DNA of 64,000 nt from Ensifer sp. MPMI2T (GTDB lineage Bacteria; Pseudomonadota; Alphaproteobacteria; Rhizobiales; Rhizobiaceae): the NCBI RefSeq assembly GCF_004827385.1, contig NZ_SRXN01000034.1, forward strand, positions 1 through 64,000. Direction: 5' to 3'. The notes under the pieces were generated by a model that saw nothing but the letters and a program-made list of their open reading frames with translations, did not search any database and was not told the DNA's origin. This document shows positions 1-8,062 of the stretch, one piece after another. The translations under genes were made by a program, and so were the position numbers. How positions within the stretch are numbered: position 1 is the stretch's first letter; each line of letters opens with the position of its first letter.

Positions 1-2
1 GA

Positions 3-140
3 CCCTCGGTCGATCAACTCACCGCGGCAACCCTCGGGCTTTATCCAAGCTACCGCAATCCGAAGGACTGGCAGCCGATGGACGTGTTCGCGGCGATCGA
101 TTTCCTGGTCGCCGAAGTCGACGCAACTCGCCGCGCATAA
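3..140 (+). CDS. C-terminal end of an unidentified protein (partial)
   Basis: Frame 3 is open from the window edge to a TAA at 138-140 and gives 45 residues, including YPSYRNPKDWQPMDVFAAID, with normal high-GC codon use. The start lies outside the window. The acidic, helix-like tail has no motif I recognise, so no function is assigned. The 56 bases between it and the next gene hold nothing obvious. Confidence 0.6.
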   Translation, partial: PSVDQLTAATLGLYPSYRNPKDWQPMDVFAAIDFLVAEVDATRRA

Positions 141-196
141 AGGCGTAAGCTCCCGCGTTCACAAGCAGGCTGGTCCATCAACGGCTGGGACCGCCG

Positions 197-340
197 TCAA
201 TTCTCCTCCACCGAAACACCATCCTCACCAATCCTGATCTCGATCCCCGGTTTGTTTTCTTCGCGGTAGACGTAGATGCCGAGCCCGATCGCAACGGCAG
301 CAAGAACTACGATGATGAGATAGAGCCCACTCCGGTTCAT
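197..340 (-). CDS. small single-pass membrane protein, 47 aa
   Basis: A short reading frame of 47 residues. It begins MNRSGLYLIIVVLAAVAIGL, a typical N-terminal membrane-spanning helix (residues 5-24), followed by a charged tail (YVYREENKP...) that would face one side of the inner membrane. An AGGAAGA ribosome-binding site lies about 10 bases upstream of the ATG. Small proteins of this shape are common and unnamed in rhizobia (known of the group, from memory). It reads towards the unknown gene that ends at 140. Function unknown. Confidence 0.65.
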   Translation of the reverse strand: MNRSGLYLIIVVLAAVAIGLGIYVYREENKPGIEIRIGEDGVSVEEN

Positions 341-373
341 CAGTGCCGTCTTCCTGTAATTTGCGCTGCCTCG

Positions 374-408
374 CTACAGGGCCGCGCATCGTTTAAGACG
401 CGCAAAGT
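374..408. repeat. diverged RIME-like half palindrome
   Basis: The stretch beginning CTACAGGGCCGCGC and ending AAGACGCGCAAAG resembles the terminal half of the larger intergenic palindrome at 22465-22572 (CTACAGC...GCGCGTCTGATAAGACGCGC). It sits just downstream of the ROK gene. It is degraded and may still act as a transcript end for that gene. Confidence 0.4.
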
Positions 409-421
409 TCGCGGCAGTGGC

Positions 422-1501
422 TCAATCAGCATCGCGTTCGCGCCTGTTGGTGAAATGGGCGTTGCCCAGGCCCGTACCAATCGTCAGCACGCCCCAGCCG
501 GAGACGTCCTGCATGAAAGGTACCTGCGAAAGGCCCTGGACGACCGCGTCGTTGTGCATGATCACGAAGGTCTCATCCTCGCCGATTTGCGGAATGGCCT
601 CCTTGATCGCGGCGGGCAGATTGAAGTGCTCGCTTTCCCAGTTCCCGCCCGGCAGGTTCTGACCGCCGCGTGCAATCGATCCATCGGCATCGATCACGCC
701 AGGACAGGCGACACCAACCACGGGGGCCGGGGTGAGATCTGCCTTGTCGGCCTTGGCGATCAGCTTTTCGATCATGGAGATGAGACGTTCGATTGCCGTG
801 GTCCGACTAGGCTTGTCGTCCGCATGTCGCCAGATATCTGACTTCCAGACCTTGGCCTTTGAGAGCTTCGCGTCTTCCTTCAGGCGGGTCTCGACTATGC
901 CCACGCGAATATTCGTGCCACCGATATCAATGGCAAGGATCGCCTTGTGCCCCTTCAGCATCCAGGACGGAATGAGGTGCACGGCGCCGATAAGCCCTGC
1001 ATCGTCGGGATGGTGAGCGATCGGCGTGAGCTCAATCTTGGTGCCCTTGGACTTCAGCAGCACCATCGCGCGGGCTATTGCTAGTTCGCCTACGACGCGC
1101 TCCCTGAAGCCGCCGCCCACCACCACTCGTTCCGTATTCTTCCAACTCTTCTGGTGCAGCAATCTGTCGAGAACAGTGGCGAGCTCGTCCGCGAAATCGT
1201 CAACCGCTCCCATGACCAGGGTGGCTGCCTGCTTGTCGTCGCCAACGAGAAGGGCATCGACCTCCTTTTTCGACAGGTCGCCGGTTGGCGTCTTGCCGAG
1301 TGGATCGATGCCCCCCTTGCGCACGCGCTTGCGCCAGGCTTCGAGCTTCTCTTGGAACGCGTATTTATTGGCCTTGTCGCCCAGAAAGCCGTCGGAGCTT
1401 CGCAATTCGATGTTGTAGTCATCGACCGTGACCGACGGCAGATCGTCGTCACCATGGGTGAGGAGGACGCCGTCTTGCTTCTCGTTCGCGGATCTGCCCA
1501 C
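422..1501 (-). CDS. ROK-family sugar kinase-like protein with permuted domain order
   Basis: About 359 residues from the GTG at 1501, which has AGGGGA upstream; the open frame continues to an ATG at 1678 but the extra residues look non-coding. All ROK blocks are visible but in the wrong order. Residues 85-175 carry what is normally the C-terminal half (helix, VVVGGG at 127-131, then DDAGLIGAVHL at 166-176). Only after that come the phosphate-1 loop DIGGTNIRVGIVE (192-204), the CPG segment (266-268), the likely catalytic ND (317-318) and the phosphate-2 loop IGTGLGN (341-347), and the protein ends a few residues later. The GHxxxC zinc motif of classical ROK members is absent. The expected activity is ATP-dependent phosphorylation of a sugar (inference); the substrate is unknown. 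The first about 80 residues are an extra region of unknown role. It is divergent from otsB. Confidence 0.75.
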   Translation of the reverse strand: MGRSANEKQDGVLLTHGDDDLPSVTVDDYNIELRSSDGFLGDKANKYAFQEKLEAWRKRVRKGGIDPLGKTPTGDLSKKEVDALLVGDDKQAATLVMGAVDDFADELATVLDRLLHQKSWKNTERVVVGGGFRERVVGELAIARAMVLLKSKGTKIELTPIAHHPDDAGLIGAVHLIPSWMLKGHKAILAIDIGGTNIRVGIVETRLKEDAKLSKAKVWKSDIWRHADDKPSRTTAIERLISMIEKLIAKADKADLTPAPVVGVACPGVIDADGSIARGGQNLPGGNWESEHFNLPAAIKEAIPQIGEDETFVIMHNDAVVQGLSQVPFMQDVSGWGVLTIGTGLGNAHFTNRRERDAD

Positions 1502-1738
1502 GCAACATCCCCTATGACGCTTCACCTGAACTGATCCGAGACCGGAGTAAGTGATAAACGTGAGCGGCGGGGCGATGTTCCGCCAAGTCCCGATGGAAGT
1601 CCATTGATGGTGGCGAGGTTGCTTGCCGCTGCCCGGCCGCAGACCCCGATGCCTCTCTGCCACCACTTTGGACAGCAAATATCCGCTTCATGGAAACTCA
1701 GGGTTGGCCGATTGCGGGCTCTGACCTAAATATGGGTC

Positions 1739-2536
1739 ATGTCACATCGGAAGCAGTCTCTCAGCGCCTCGAATCCGGACGCGGTTTCAGCAGAGGGCTT
1801 CGTTCTCGCCGCTCTCTCAACGGATCCGCAAGGCTGGGCTCTATTCCTCGATATCGATGGTACATTGCTTGACCTTGCCGAAACGCCGGACGCAGTGGTC
1901 GTTCCACCTTCGTTGCCTGCGAACCTCGATGCCTTGTCGAGAAAACTCGGAGGTGCCCTGGCACTCGTGACCGGTCGCGATCTTGGCTATGCCGAACAGC
2001 TTTTTTCGCCATTCCTTTTTCCAATTGCGGGTCTTCATGGTGCCGAGCGCCGCGATCCGGACGGCCTTGTGCACAAAGCCGCTGATACGTCGGAATTTGA
2101 GCGGTTGAAGGCCGATCTTGTCGCCGATACGGCCAACTGGCCCGGTGTTCTGATCGAGGACAAGGGAGCGGCGGTCGCCGCGCACTACCGGCTTGCGCCG
2201 GACAGAAAACTCCAGCTTGAACCGCTGATCGAGCGGGCGTTGATCCGAGCAGGGCCAAACTGGACGATCCAGCATGGCAAGATGGTGATCGAAATCCGCC
2301 CGGCTCGTGCCGACAAGGGCGACGCAGTCGAGGCATTTCTCGCGCAGCCACCTTTTGCCGGGAGACGCGCAATCGCCGTCGGGGATGACGTGACCGACGA
2401 AGCGATGTTTCGCACGGCCAACCGGCTCGGCGGCTACTCGATCCGGATCGGACCGCCGTCTCCTGCGAGCGAAGCGCTCGGCTCCGTCCCCTCTGCCGAG
2501 GCTCTGCGCGGCATCATCACTGCATTGGTTCCCTGA
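1739..2536 (+). CDS. otsB: trehalose-6-phosphate phosphatase OtsB
   Basis: 265 residues, HAD superfamily. It removes the phosphate from trehalose 6-phosphate, the second step of trehalose synthesis in the cytoplasm. HAD motif I is LDIDGT (37-42) with the nucleophile and acid/base aspartates, motif II lies in LVTGRDL, a conserved lysine follows in RPARADKGDA, and motif III is GDDVTDE (215-221). The length is usual for the family. The ATG at 1739 has only a weak ribosome-binding site; it may sit a few codons from the real start. otsA follows 64 bases downstream, so the two probably form one unit in the order phosphatase then synthase. Trehalose is an osmotic and desiccation protectant in rhizobia. 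Confidence 0.93.
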   Translation: MSHRKQSLSASNPDAVSAEGFVLAALSTDPQGWALFLDIDGTLLDLAETPDAVVVPPSLPANLDALSRKLGGALALVTGRDLGYAEQLFSPFLFPIAGLHGAERRDPDGLVHKAADTSEFERLKADLVADTANWPGVLIEDKGAAVAAHYRLAPDRKLQLEPLIERALIRAGPNWTIQHGKMVIEIRPARADKGDAVEAFLAQPPFAGRRAIAVGDDVTDEAMFRTANRLGGYSIRIGPPSPASEALGSVPSAEALRGIITALVP

Positions 2537-2600
2537 ATATGTGTTGGTCGCCTGAATATTTGAGCACCTGACCTATTTTCTGGCATGAAAGGAGGTCGGC

Positions 2601-4052
2601 ATGGGCCGTCTCGTCATTGTTTCCAATCGCGTACCGGTCCCGGACAAGGGTGGTATTGCGCCCGCCGGTGGGCTGGCGGTTGCGCTGAAGGTCGCCCTTG
2701 AAGAGCATGGCGGTATATGGATGGGCTGGTCGGGGAAATCGAGCGGAGAGCATGAGCCGCGAGCGCTTGCACAACTGCAGCAGGGCAACATCACCTATGC
2801 ACTGACGGATCTGACCGACACCGATGTCGAGGAATATTACCATGGCTTTGCCAATCGGGTTCTTTGGCCGATCTGCCACTACCGGCTTGATCTCGCCGAG
2901 TACGGTCGCAAGGAAATGGCCGGGTATTTCCGCGTCAACCGCTTCTTCGCCCACCGGCTTGCCCCGCTTGTCAAACCCGACGACGTCATCTGGGTGCACG
3001 ACTACCACTTGATCCCCCTTGCGGCAGAGCTGCGTCAAATGGGCTTGAAGAACCGCATCGGGTTCTTCCTTCATATTCCCTGGCCGCCCGCTGACGTGCT
3101 CTTCACGATGCCCGTTCATGAGGAGATCATGCGTGGTCTGTCCCACTACGAACTCGTCGGCTTTCAGACGGATCATGACCTTGAGAATTTCGCCGGCTGT
3201 CTCAGACGGGAAGGCATCGGCGATGAACTTGGCGGCGGCCGCTTCAGCGCCTATGGCCGCGTATTCAAGGGCGATGCTTATGCAATCGGTATTGAGACTG
3301 CGGCCTTTGCGGAGTTCGCCAAAAAGGCATCGACCAACAAGACGGTCAAAAGAACGCGTGACAGCATTGGAAACCGCAGCCTGATCATCGGCGTCGATCG
3401 CCTCGATTATTCCAAGGGGATCACGCAGCGCATCGATGCATTTGAGCGCTTCATCCTGTCCAATCCGGCCCAGCATGGGCATGTGACCTATCTACAAATC
3501 ACGCCGAAGTCCCGCTCCGAAGTGCCGGAGTACGAAGCCATGCAGCGCATGGTTGCGGAACAGGCCGGCAGGGTGAACGGCGCGCTCGGCGCCGTCGATT
3601 GGGTGCCGATACGCTACATCAACCGCTCGATAGGCCGCCACATTCTTGCTGGGCTTTACCGGCTTAGCAAAGTTGGCCTCGTAACGCCGCTGCGAGACGG
3701 GATGAACCTCGTCGCGAAGGAATATGTGGCCGCGCAGGATCCGGACGATCCAGGCGTGCTCCTGCTTTCGCGTTTCGCCGGAGCTGCTCGGAAGCTAAAC
3801 GGCGCGCTGCTCGTCAACCCATACGACATAGAGGGTACCGCGAACGCCATCGCCCGTGCGCTCAGCATGCCGTTGGAAGAACGGAAGGCGCGCTGGAAGA
3901 CGATGATGGATCACTTGCTGGAACACGATGTTACGCGCTGGTGCCAGCATTTTCTCAATGATCTGACGGGCAAACCAAACCTGCGTGGAGAGCCCTCAGA
4001 TGGAGGGCAGGCTTCGTATCCTGAAAGGACCGGGATAAAAGCGAGCGACTAA
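2601..4052 (+). CDS. otsA: alpha,alpha-trehalose-phosphate synthase (UDP-forming) OtsA
   Basis: 483 residues, GT20 family. It joins glucose from UDP-glucose to glucose 6-phosphate to make trehalose 6-phosphate, the substrate of OtsB just upstream. Visible family blocks: SNRVPVP and GGLAVAL at the N-terminus, WMGWSGK (40-46), WPICHYR, the VHDYHLIPL block, FFLHIPWPP, and GVDRLDYSKGI at 264-274, the C-terminal nucleotide-sugar binding part. The start has an excellent AAGGAGG ribosome-binding site six bases ahead. The C-terminal 20 residues are hydrophilic and extend slightly past the core. It converges on the LacI gene, leaving 55 bases between stops. Confidence 0.97.
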   Translation: MGRLVIVSNRVPVPDKGGIAPAGGLAVALKVALEEHGGIWMGWSGKSSGEHEPRALAQLQQGNITYALTDLTDTDVEEYYHGFANRVLWPICHYRLDLAEYGRKEMAGYFRVNRFFAHRLAPLVKPDDVIWVHDYHLIPLAAELRQMGLKNRIGFFLHIPWPPADVLFTMPVHEEIMRGLSHYELVGFQTDHDLENFAGCLRREGIGDELGGGRFSAYGRVFKGDAYAIGIETAAFAEFAKKASTNKTVKRTRDSIGNRSLIIGVDRLDYSKGITQRIDAFERFILSNPAQHGHVTYLQITPKSRSEVPEYEAMQRMVAEQAGRVNGALGAVDWVPIRYINRSIGRHILAGLYRLSKVGLVTPLRDGMNLVAKEYVAAQDPDDPGVLLLSRFAGAARKLNGALLVNPYDIEGTANAIARALSMPLEERKARWKTMMDHLLEHDVTRWCQHFLNDLTGKPNLRGEPSDGGQASYPERTGIKASD

Positions 4053-4107
4053 ATTTTCTCTCGCAGATCGCACTTCATCCCTGAAGTCACGTGCTTTGTC
4101 GACGAGA

Positions 4108-5139
4108 TCAGATATTCTCCGGCGTGAAGATGTCGAAGGGCAGGAAGGTCTGTCCCGGCACACCGGCCGCGCCCCGATCGATCGCACCGATCATCAGGCT
4201 GATAGTCTCTCGGATGAGTGCGGGAACGGGCGTTGCGATCGCCATCGTCACTGCCTCGTCCGCAAGCGCCGCGCGCGATTCCGGTGTGAGTTCGTTGACG
4301 ACCACCAGCAGTTTGCGCTCGAGCTTTTCCTCTCGGATCGCCGAAATTGCGCCCTCCATTCCGCCGCCACAGACGTAAAAGCCGATGAGATCGGGGTGCC
4401 GCCGCAGAAGATCGAGCGTCGCCTCGTGGGTGATCTCGGCCGTATCCAGGTTGACCATCGTGTCGAGTACTTCGAATTCGGGCGCGTTCTCGCGAAAGTA
4501 AGAGCGAAAGGCGATCTCACGCAGCTCATGCCCGTGGAAGCGATGGCTGCCGACAAAAGCCGCGACCTTTCCGGGGCGTTTCGCCGCCTTGGCAATCATC
4601 CAAGCTGCGGTTCGTCCAACCTTGTGGTTGTTCAAGCCGACATAGCCCTCGCGCACTCCGGCCGCAAAATCGGAAAGCAGCGAGAAGCTCGGAATGCCAC
4701 GCTCCTTCAATTCTTCTATCGCTGCCGTGACGGCTGGATAGTCCGGGGCGACAAGTGCGATCGCCTGATTGCGCGCCGCCATCGTCTTCAGCTTTTCGGT
4801 GATGCCCGCGGGGGTGGAGTTGGGAACGAAGTCCACCTGAGGGAGCGCGCGGACATGGGTGAGCGACAACACCGCGTTTTCGATCTCCTTCGCAACCGCC
4901 TGATAGAAAGACTGCTGCGGTTTTTGCAGGAGAAAGCCGAGACGATATTGCGGAAGGTCTTCGAACACGCGTTGGCGAAGCAGGCCAACCGCGTGATAGC
5001 CGATCGTCTTGGCCGCGTCGTAAACCCTTCTCGCCGTCTCCTCGCGCACCGGATGGCGCCCGTTTAAGACACGATCAACCGTGGCAACGCTCACGCCCGC
5101 CGCCTGCGCAAGATCCGCGATCGTCGGCCTCCTCGTCAT
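4108..5139 (-). CDS. LacI-family transcriptional regulator
   Basis: 343 residues. The N-terminal helix-turn-helix is classical LacI (TIADLAQAAGVSVATVDRVL, residues 6-25) with NGRHPVREETA forming the hinge approach, followed by a periplasmic-binding-protein-like sensor domain. It is transcribed divergently from the desaturase/Rieske/PanB-like/PurU operon and separated from it by 157 bases holding two inverted repeats, so it is the probable regulator of that operon. The family usually represses until an effector, often a sugar or related small molecule, binds. The effector here cannot be read from the sequence. Confidence 0.9.
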   Translation of the reverse strand: MTRRPTIADLAQAAGVSVATVDRVLNGRHPVREETARRVYDAAKTIGYHAVGLLRQRVFEDLPQYRLGFLLQKPQQSFYQAVAKEIENAVLSLTHVRALPQVDFVPNSTPAGITEKLKTMAARNQAIALVAPDYPAVTAAIEELKERGIPSFSLLSDFAAGVREGYVGLNNHKVGRTAAWMIAKAAKRPGKVAAFVGSHRFHGHELREIAFRSYFRENAPEFEVLDTMVNLDTAEITHEATLDLLRRHPDLIGFYVCGGGMEGAISAIREEKLERKLLVVVNELTPESRAALADEAVTMAIATPVPALIRETISLMIGAIDRGAAGVPGQTFLPFDIFTPENI

Positions 5140-5160
5140 GGCTTTCTCCCTGAAATTATC

Positions 5161-5213
5161 CTCTCAAGCCTGAAACCATCGTCATGATGGAATTTGAGAG
5201 AATATATCATGAC
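5161..5213. promoter_or_regulatory. candidate operators between the LacI gene and the desaturase operon
   Basis: Two interlocking inverted repeats lie in the divergent promoter region: CTCTCAA (5161-5167) with TTGAGAG (5194-5200), and GTCATGAT (5181-5188) with ATCATGAC (5206-5213). An AT-rich stretch (GAATATATCATG) suitable for a promoter lies in the second one. The location between a LacI gene and its neighbour operon makes these candidate regulator sites. This is inference; half-site spacing is larger than in the usual compact LacI operator. Confidence 0.4.
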
Positions 5214-5296
5214 TGCATTGAGAATTGTCAAAAGTCAACATACCCTCCTTTCATCGAATGTGAGGCGCAGTCGAGAGCGCGCTTCGGGAGGACGAG

Positions 5297-6388
5297 ATGA
5301 CGACGGTTGCCACGAAAAGAGATTACAGCCTGCTCGGGCGCGATGCCGAGGCGGCGGTCGCCAACGGGCTTTCCGCAGCTGAGTGGTATCACACCGACAT
5401 TCCGCGCAAGCAGATGAAGGAATTGATGAAACGCGAGGACGGTCCGGCCATCCGCGACACCCTCCTCTGGCTCGGCAGCATGGTGATTTTCGGCGCGCTC
5501 GGCACTTATTTCTGGGGCACTTGGGCAGCCGTACCGTTTTTCGTCGCCTACGGCGTGCTCTACGGCTCGGCCTCCGATAGCCGTTGGCATGAATGCGGCC
5601 ACGGCACCGCGTTCAAGACGATGTGGATGAATGATGTCGTCTATCAGATTGCCTGTTTCATGATCATGCGCAATCCGGTGACCTGGCGGTGGAGCCATAC
5701 CCGCCACCACACCGATACGGTCATCGTCGGCCGCGACCCGGAAATCGCCGTCATGCGCCCGCCGGACCTTCTCCGGCTCGTTCTCAATTTCTTCGGCATC
5801 ATCGATGTCTGGCACGCGACGATCGATATGGTGCGGAACGCCTTCGGCGTGGTCAGCGCCGCCGAAAAGACCTTCATTCCGGAAATGGAGCAGCCGAAGG
5901 CGATCCTGGTCGCCCGCATCTGGCTGGCGATCTATATCGCAACGATCGGCCCGTCGATCTATCTAGGCTCCCTTCTGCCGCTGATGCTGATCGGGCTGCC
6001 CCGCCTCTATGGCGCCTGGCATCATGTGTTGACCGGCCTGTTGCAGCATGGCGGGCTTGCCGACGATGTCACCGATCACCGGCTGAACAGCCGCACGGTT
6101 TACATGAACGCGGTGAGCCGCTTCATCTACTGGAACATGAACTATCACGTCGAGCATCACATGTTCCCGATGGTTCCCTACCACGCGCTGCCGAAGCTGC
6201 ATGAAATGATCAAGCACGACCTGCCGGCGGCAAACCCGTCCATGCTTGACGGCTATCGTGAAATGATCCCGGCCTTCCTCAGGCAGCTCAAGAACGAGGA
6301 TTATTTCCTGAAGCGTGAACTACCGCCGACGGCAAGGCCCTATCGCGAAGAGTTCCATAGCGATCGGCTCGTCCCGGCCGCCGAATAA
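5297..6388 (+). CDS. membrane fatty-acid-desaturase-family di-iron oxygenase
   Basis: 363 residues with several membrane segments (for example LGSMVIFGALGTYFWGTWAA and a second pair near residues 205-240). The three histidine boxes of the desaturase/hydroxylase superfamily are complete: HECGH (98-102), HTRHH (134-138) and HVEHH (284-288); they bind the two irons. The start has GGGAGGACGAG before the ATG. The next two genes encode a Rieske ferredoxin and a FAD reductase, so this is most likely the oxygenase of a three-component inner-membrane monooxygenase, as in the AlkB/XylM type, rather than a lipid desaturase. The downstream C1 genes suggest that it hydroxylates a methyl group, perhaps N- or O-linked (inference). 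Substrate unknown. Confidence 0.85.
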   Translation: MTTVATKRDYSLLGRDAEAAVANGLSAAEWYHTDIPRKQMKELMKREDGPAIRDTLLWLGSMVIFGALGTYFWGTWAAVPFFVAYGVLYGSASDSRWHECGHGTAFKTMWMNDVVYQIACFMIMRNPVTWRWSHTRHHTDTVIVGRDPEIAVMRPPDLLRLVLNFFGIIDVWHATIDMVRNAFGVVSAAEKTFIPEMEQPKAILVARIWLAIYIATIGPSIYLGSLLPLMLIGLPRLYGAWHHVLTGLLQHGGLADDVTDHRLNSRTVYMNAVSRFIYWNMNYHVEHHMFPMVPYHALPKLHEMIKHDLPAANPSMLDGYREMIPAFLRQLKNEDYFLKRELPPTARPYREEFHSDRLVPAAE

Positions 6389-6430
6389 CCGGCGAACCAA
6401 TCAAAACAGCAAACTGGTGGAGGAAAACCC

Positions 6431-6748
6431 ATGAGCTCGAACTGGGTCGAGGTCTGTGCGGCCGATGAGATCGATGAAGAAGACGTTATCCGCTTCGATC
6501 ACGAGGGGCGAACCTTCGCCGTTTATCGCAGCCCCGATGACGAATATTTCGCGACCGATGGGCTCTGCACCCATGAGCACATTCATCTCGCCGACGGGCT
6601 GGTGATGGACGACATCATCGAATGTCCCAAGCACAACGGCCGCTTCAACTACAAGACCGGCCAGGCCAAGGGCGCCCCGGTCTGCGTCAACCTCCGGACC
6701 TACCCGGTAAAGGTTGAGGCCGGCAGCGTCTTCATCGCGATTTCCTGA
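6431..6748 (+). CDS. Rieske [2Fe-2S] ferredoxin
   Basis: 105 residues. The cluster ligands are visible as CTH (C46, H48) and CPKH (C65, H68) in the contexts GLCTHEHIHL and ECPKHNGRFNYKTG, matching small soluble Rieske ferredoxins of oxygenase systems. It starts 43 bases after the desaturase, with GGTGGAGGAAAA as the ribosome-binding site. It should carry electrons from the flavin reductase encoded next to the membrane di-iron oxygenase encoded before it. The acidic N-terminus (ADEIDEEDV) is typical for docking to a reductase. Confidence 0.93.
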   Translation: MSSNWVEVCAADEIDEEDVIRFDHEGRTFAVYRSPDDEYFATDGLCTHEHIHLADGLVMDDIIECPKHNGRFNYKTGQAKGAPVCVNLRTYPVKVEAGSVFIAIS

Positions 6749-6792
6749 CGACAAATTGCCTTAACGCCGAACCGGCGGAGGGAGGAGAAGGC

Positions 6793-8013
6793 ATGACACA
6801 TATCGTCATTATTGGCGCCGGCGAGTGTGGCGCGCGGGCAGCGTTTGCGCTGAGAGAAAAAGGCTTCGACGGCGAGGTCACGCTGATCGGCGCCGAACTG
6901 CATCTTCCCTACGAGCGCCCGCCCTTGTCGAAGGAGGGGCTCGCCGAGGCCCCGAAATACGTCGCGAGCGCCGAGCGCTACGAAGAGGCGCGGATTGCGG
7001 TTTTGACTGGTACCGTCGTCGAAAAGATCGATCGTGAGGATAAGGCGGTGCGGCTCGCGGACGGCCGATCCATCAATTATGACCGGCTGCTGCTGGCGAC
7101 CGGCGCGCGGCCGCGGGCGTTTCCAGGCGCTTCCGAAAACTCCGAGCGGATCCGGGTGCTGAGAACACACGCCGATGCCCTCGCGATCCGCCCGGCTGTT
7201 GCTCCTCGCCGAAAGGTCGCCATCGTCGGCGGTGGCTTCATCGGCCTCGAACTGGCAGCGACAGCGCGCAAGCTGGGCGCGGAGGTCACTCTTGTCGAGG
7301 GTCTGCCACGTCTTTTGACCCGCGGCGTGCCGGAAGAGATCGCCACTGTCGTCGCTGAAAGGCATCGGGATGAAGGCGTGGAAATCATCTGCAGCGCGAA
7401 GATTGCGGCACTCGAGGATGACGGACGTGAGGCGCGTCTTCTCTTTGCCGATGGCGGCAGTCTTTCCGCCGATCTGGTCGTCGTCGGCATTGGTGCGATG
7501 CCCAACACGGAACTGGCCGAAGCCGCGGGCCTTGCGATCGACAACGGCATTGCCGTCGACGAGACGCTGCGGACGTCAGACCCTGATATCTATGCCGCTG
7601 GCGACTGCTGTTCCTTCCCGCTGTCGCATTACGGCGGGCGGCGAGTGCGGCTCGAGGCCTGGCGCAACGCTCAGGACCACGGGACGCTGGTCGCCGCCAA
7701 TTTGATCGGTGGGGCAGAGACCGCTTCCAGCGTGCCGTGGTTCTGGTCGGATCAATACGATATGACGCTCCAGATCGCCGGCCTTGCCGACGGCGCGGTC
7801 GTGACGGTTCGACGCGACATGGAAGCGGGGGCCTTCATCCTCTTTCACCTGGATGGCGAAGGCCGGCTCATCGCCGCAAGCGGCATCGGTCCCGGCAATG
7901 CCGTTGCCCGCGACATCCGCCTTGCCGAAAAGCTGATTGCTGCCGGCAGTCGGCCGGACCCCCACGTGCTCGCTTCGCCGGACACCAAGCTCAAGAAGCT
8001 GCTGGCGGCATGA
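6793..8013 (+). CDS. FAD-dependent NAD(P)H:ferredoxin reductase
   Basis: 406 residues, the usual size for oxygenase-coupled ferredoxin reductases (RhodA/BphA4-like). The FAD-binding loop is IIGAGECGARAA at the N-terminus, the NAD(P)H loop is AIVGGGFIGLELA near residue 145, and the second FAD motif is DIYAAGDCC. An AGGAGGGAGAAGG-type site precedes the ATG. Set between the Rieske ferredoxin and the PanB-like gene, it completes an electron chain NAD(P)H to FAD to Rieske to di-iron oxygenase. Confidence 0.93.
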   Translation: MTHIVIIGAGECGARAAFALREKGFDGEVTLIGAELHLPYERPPLSKEGLAEAPKYVASAERYEEARIAVLTGTVVEKIDREDKAVRLADGRSINYDRLLLATGARPRAFPGASENSERIRVLRTHADALAIRPAVAPRRKVAIVGGGFIGLELAATARKLGAEVTLVEGLPRLLTRGVPEEIATVVAERHRDEGVEIICSAKIAALEDDGREARLLFADGGSLSADLVVVGIGAMPNTELAEAAGLAIDNGIAVDETLRTSDPDIYAAGDCCSFPLSHYGGRRVRLEAWRNAQDHGTLVAANLIGGAETASSVPWFWSDQYDMTLQIAGLADGAVVTVRRDMEAGAFILFHLDGEGRLIAASGIGPGNAVARDIRLAEKLIAAGSRPDPHVLASPDTKLKKLLAA

Positions 8014-8062
8014 AAGCCGCCAGAACAACCATTCCGTTATTGCATTCCCCAGGGAGATCTCA

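Noticed and set aside
1761..2372. 203-residue minus-strand frame opposite otsB
   Set aside because: It lies wholly inside a gene with complete HAD motifs, and its translation is rich in Arg/Pro/Ser as expected of an antisense frame in GC-rich DNA.
4096..5067. 323-residue plus-strand frame opposite the LacI gene
   Set aside because: It mirrors a standard LacI protein; no motif, no ribosome-binding site.
5297..6388. Lipid desaturase
   Set aside because: The histidine boxes would fit, but a private Rieske ferredoxin and reductase plus C1 genes in the same operon point to a small-molecule oxygenase; kept open as the alternative.
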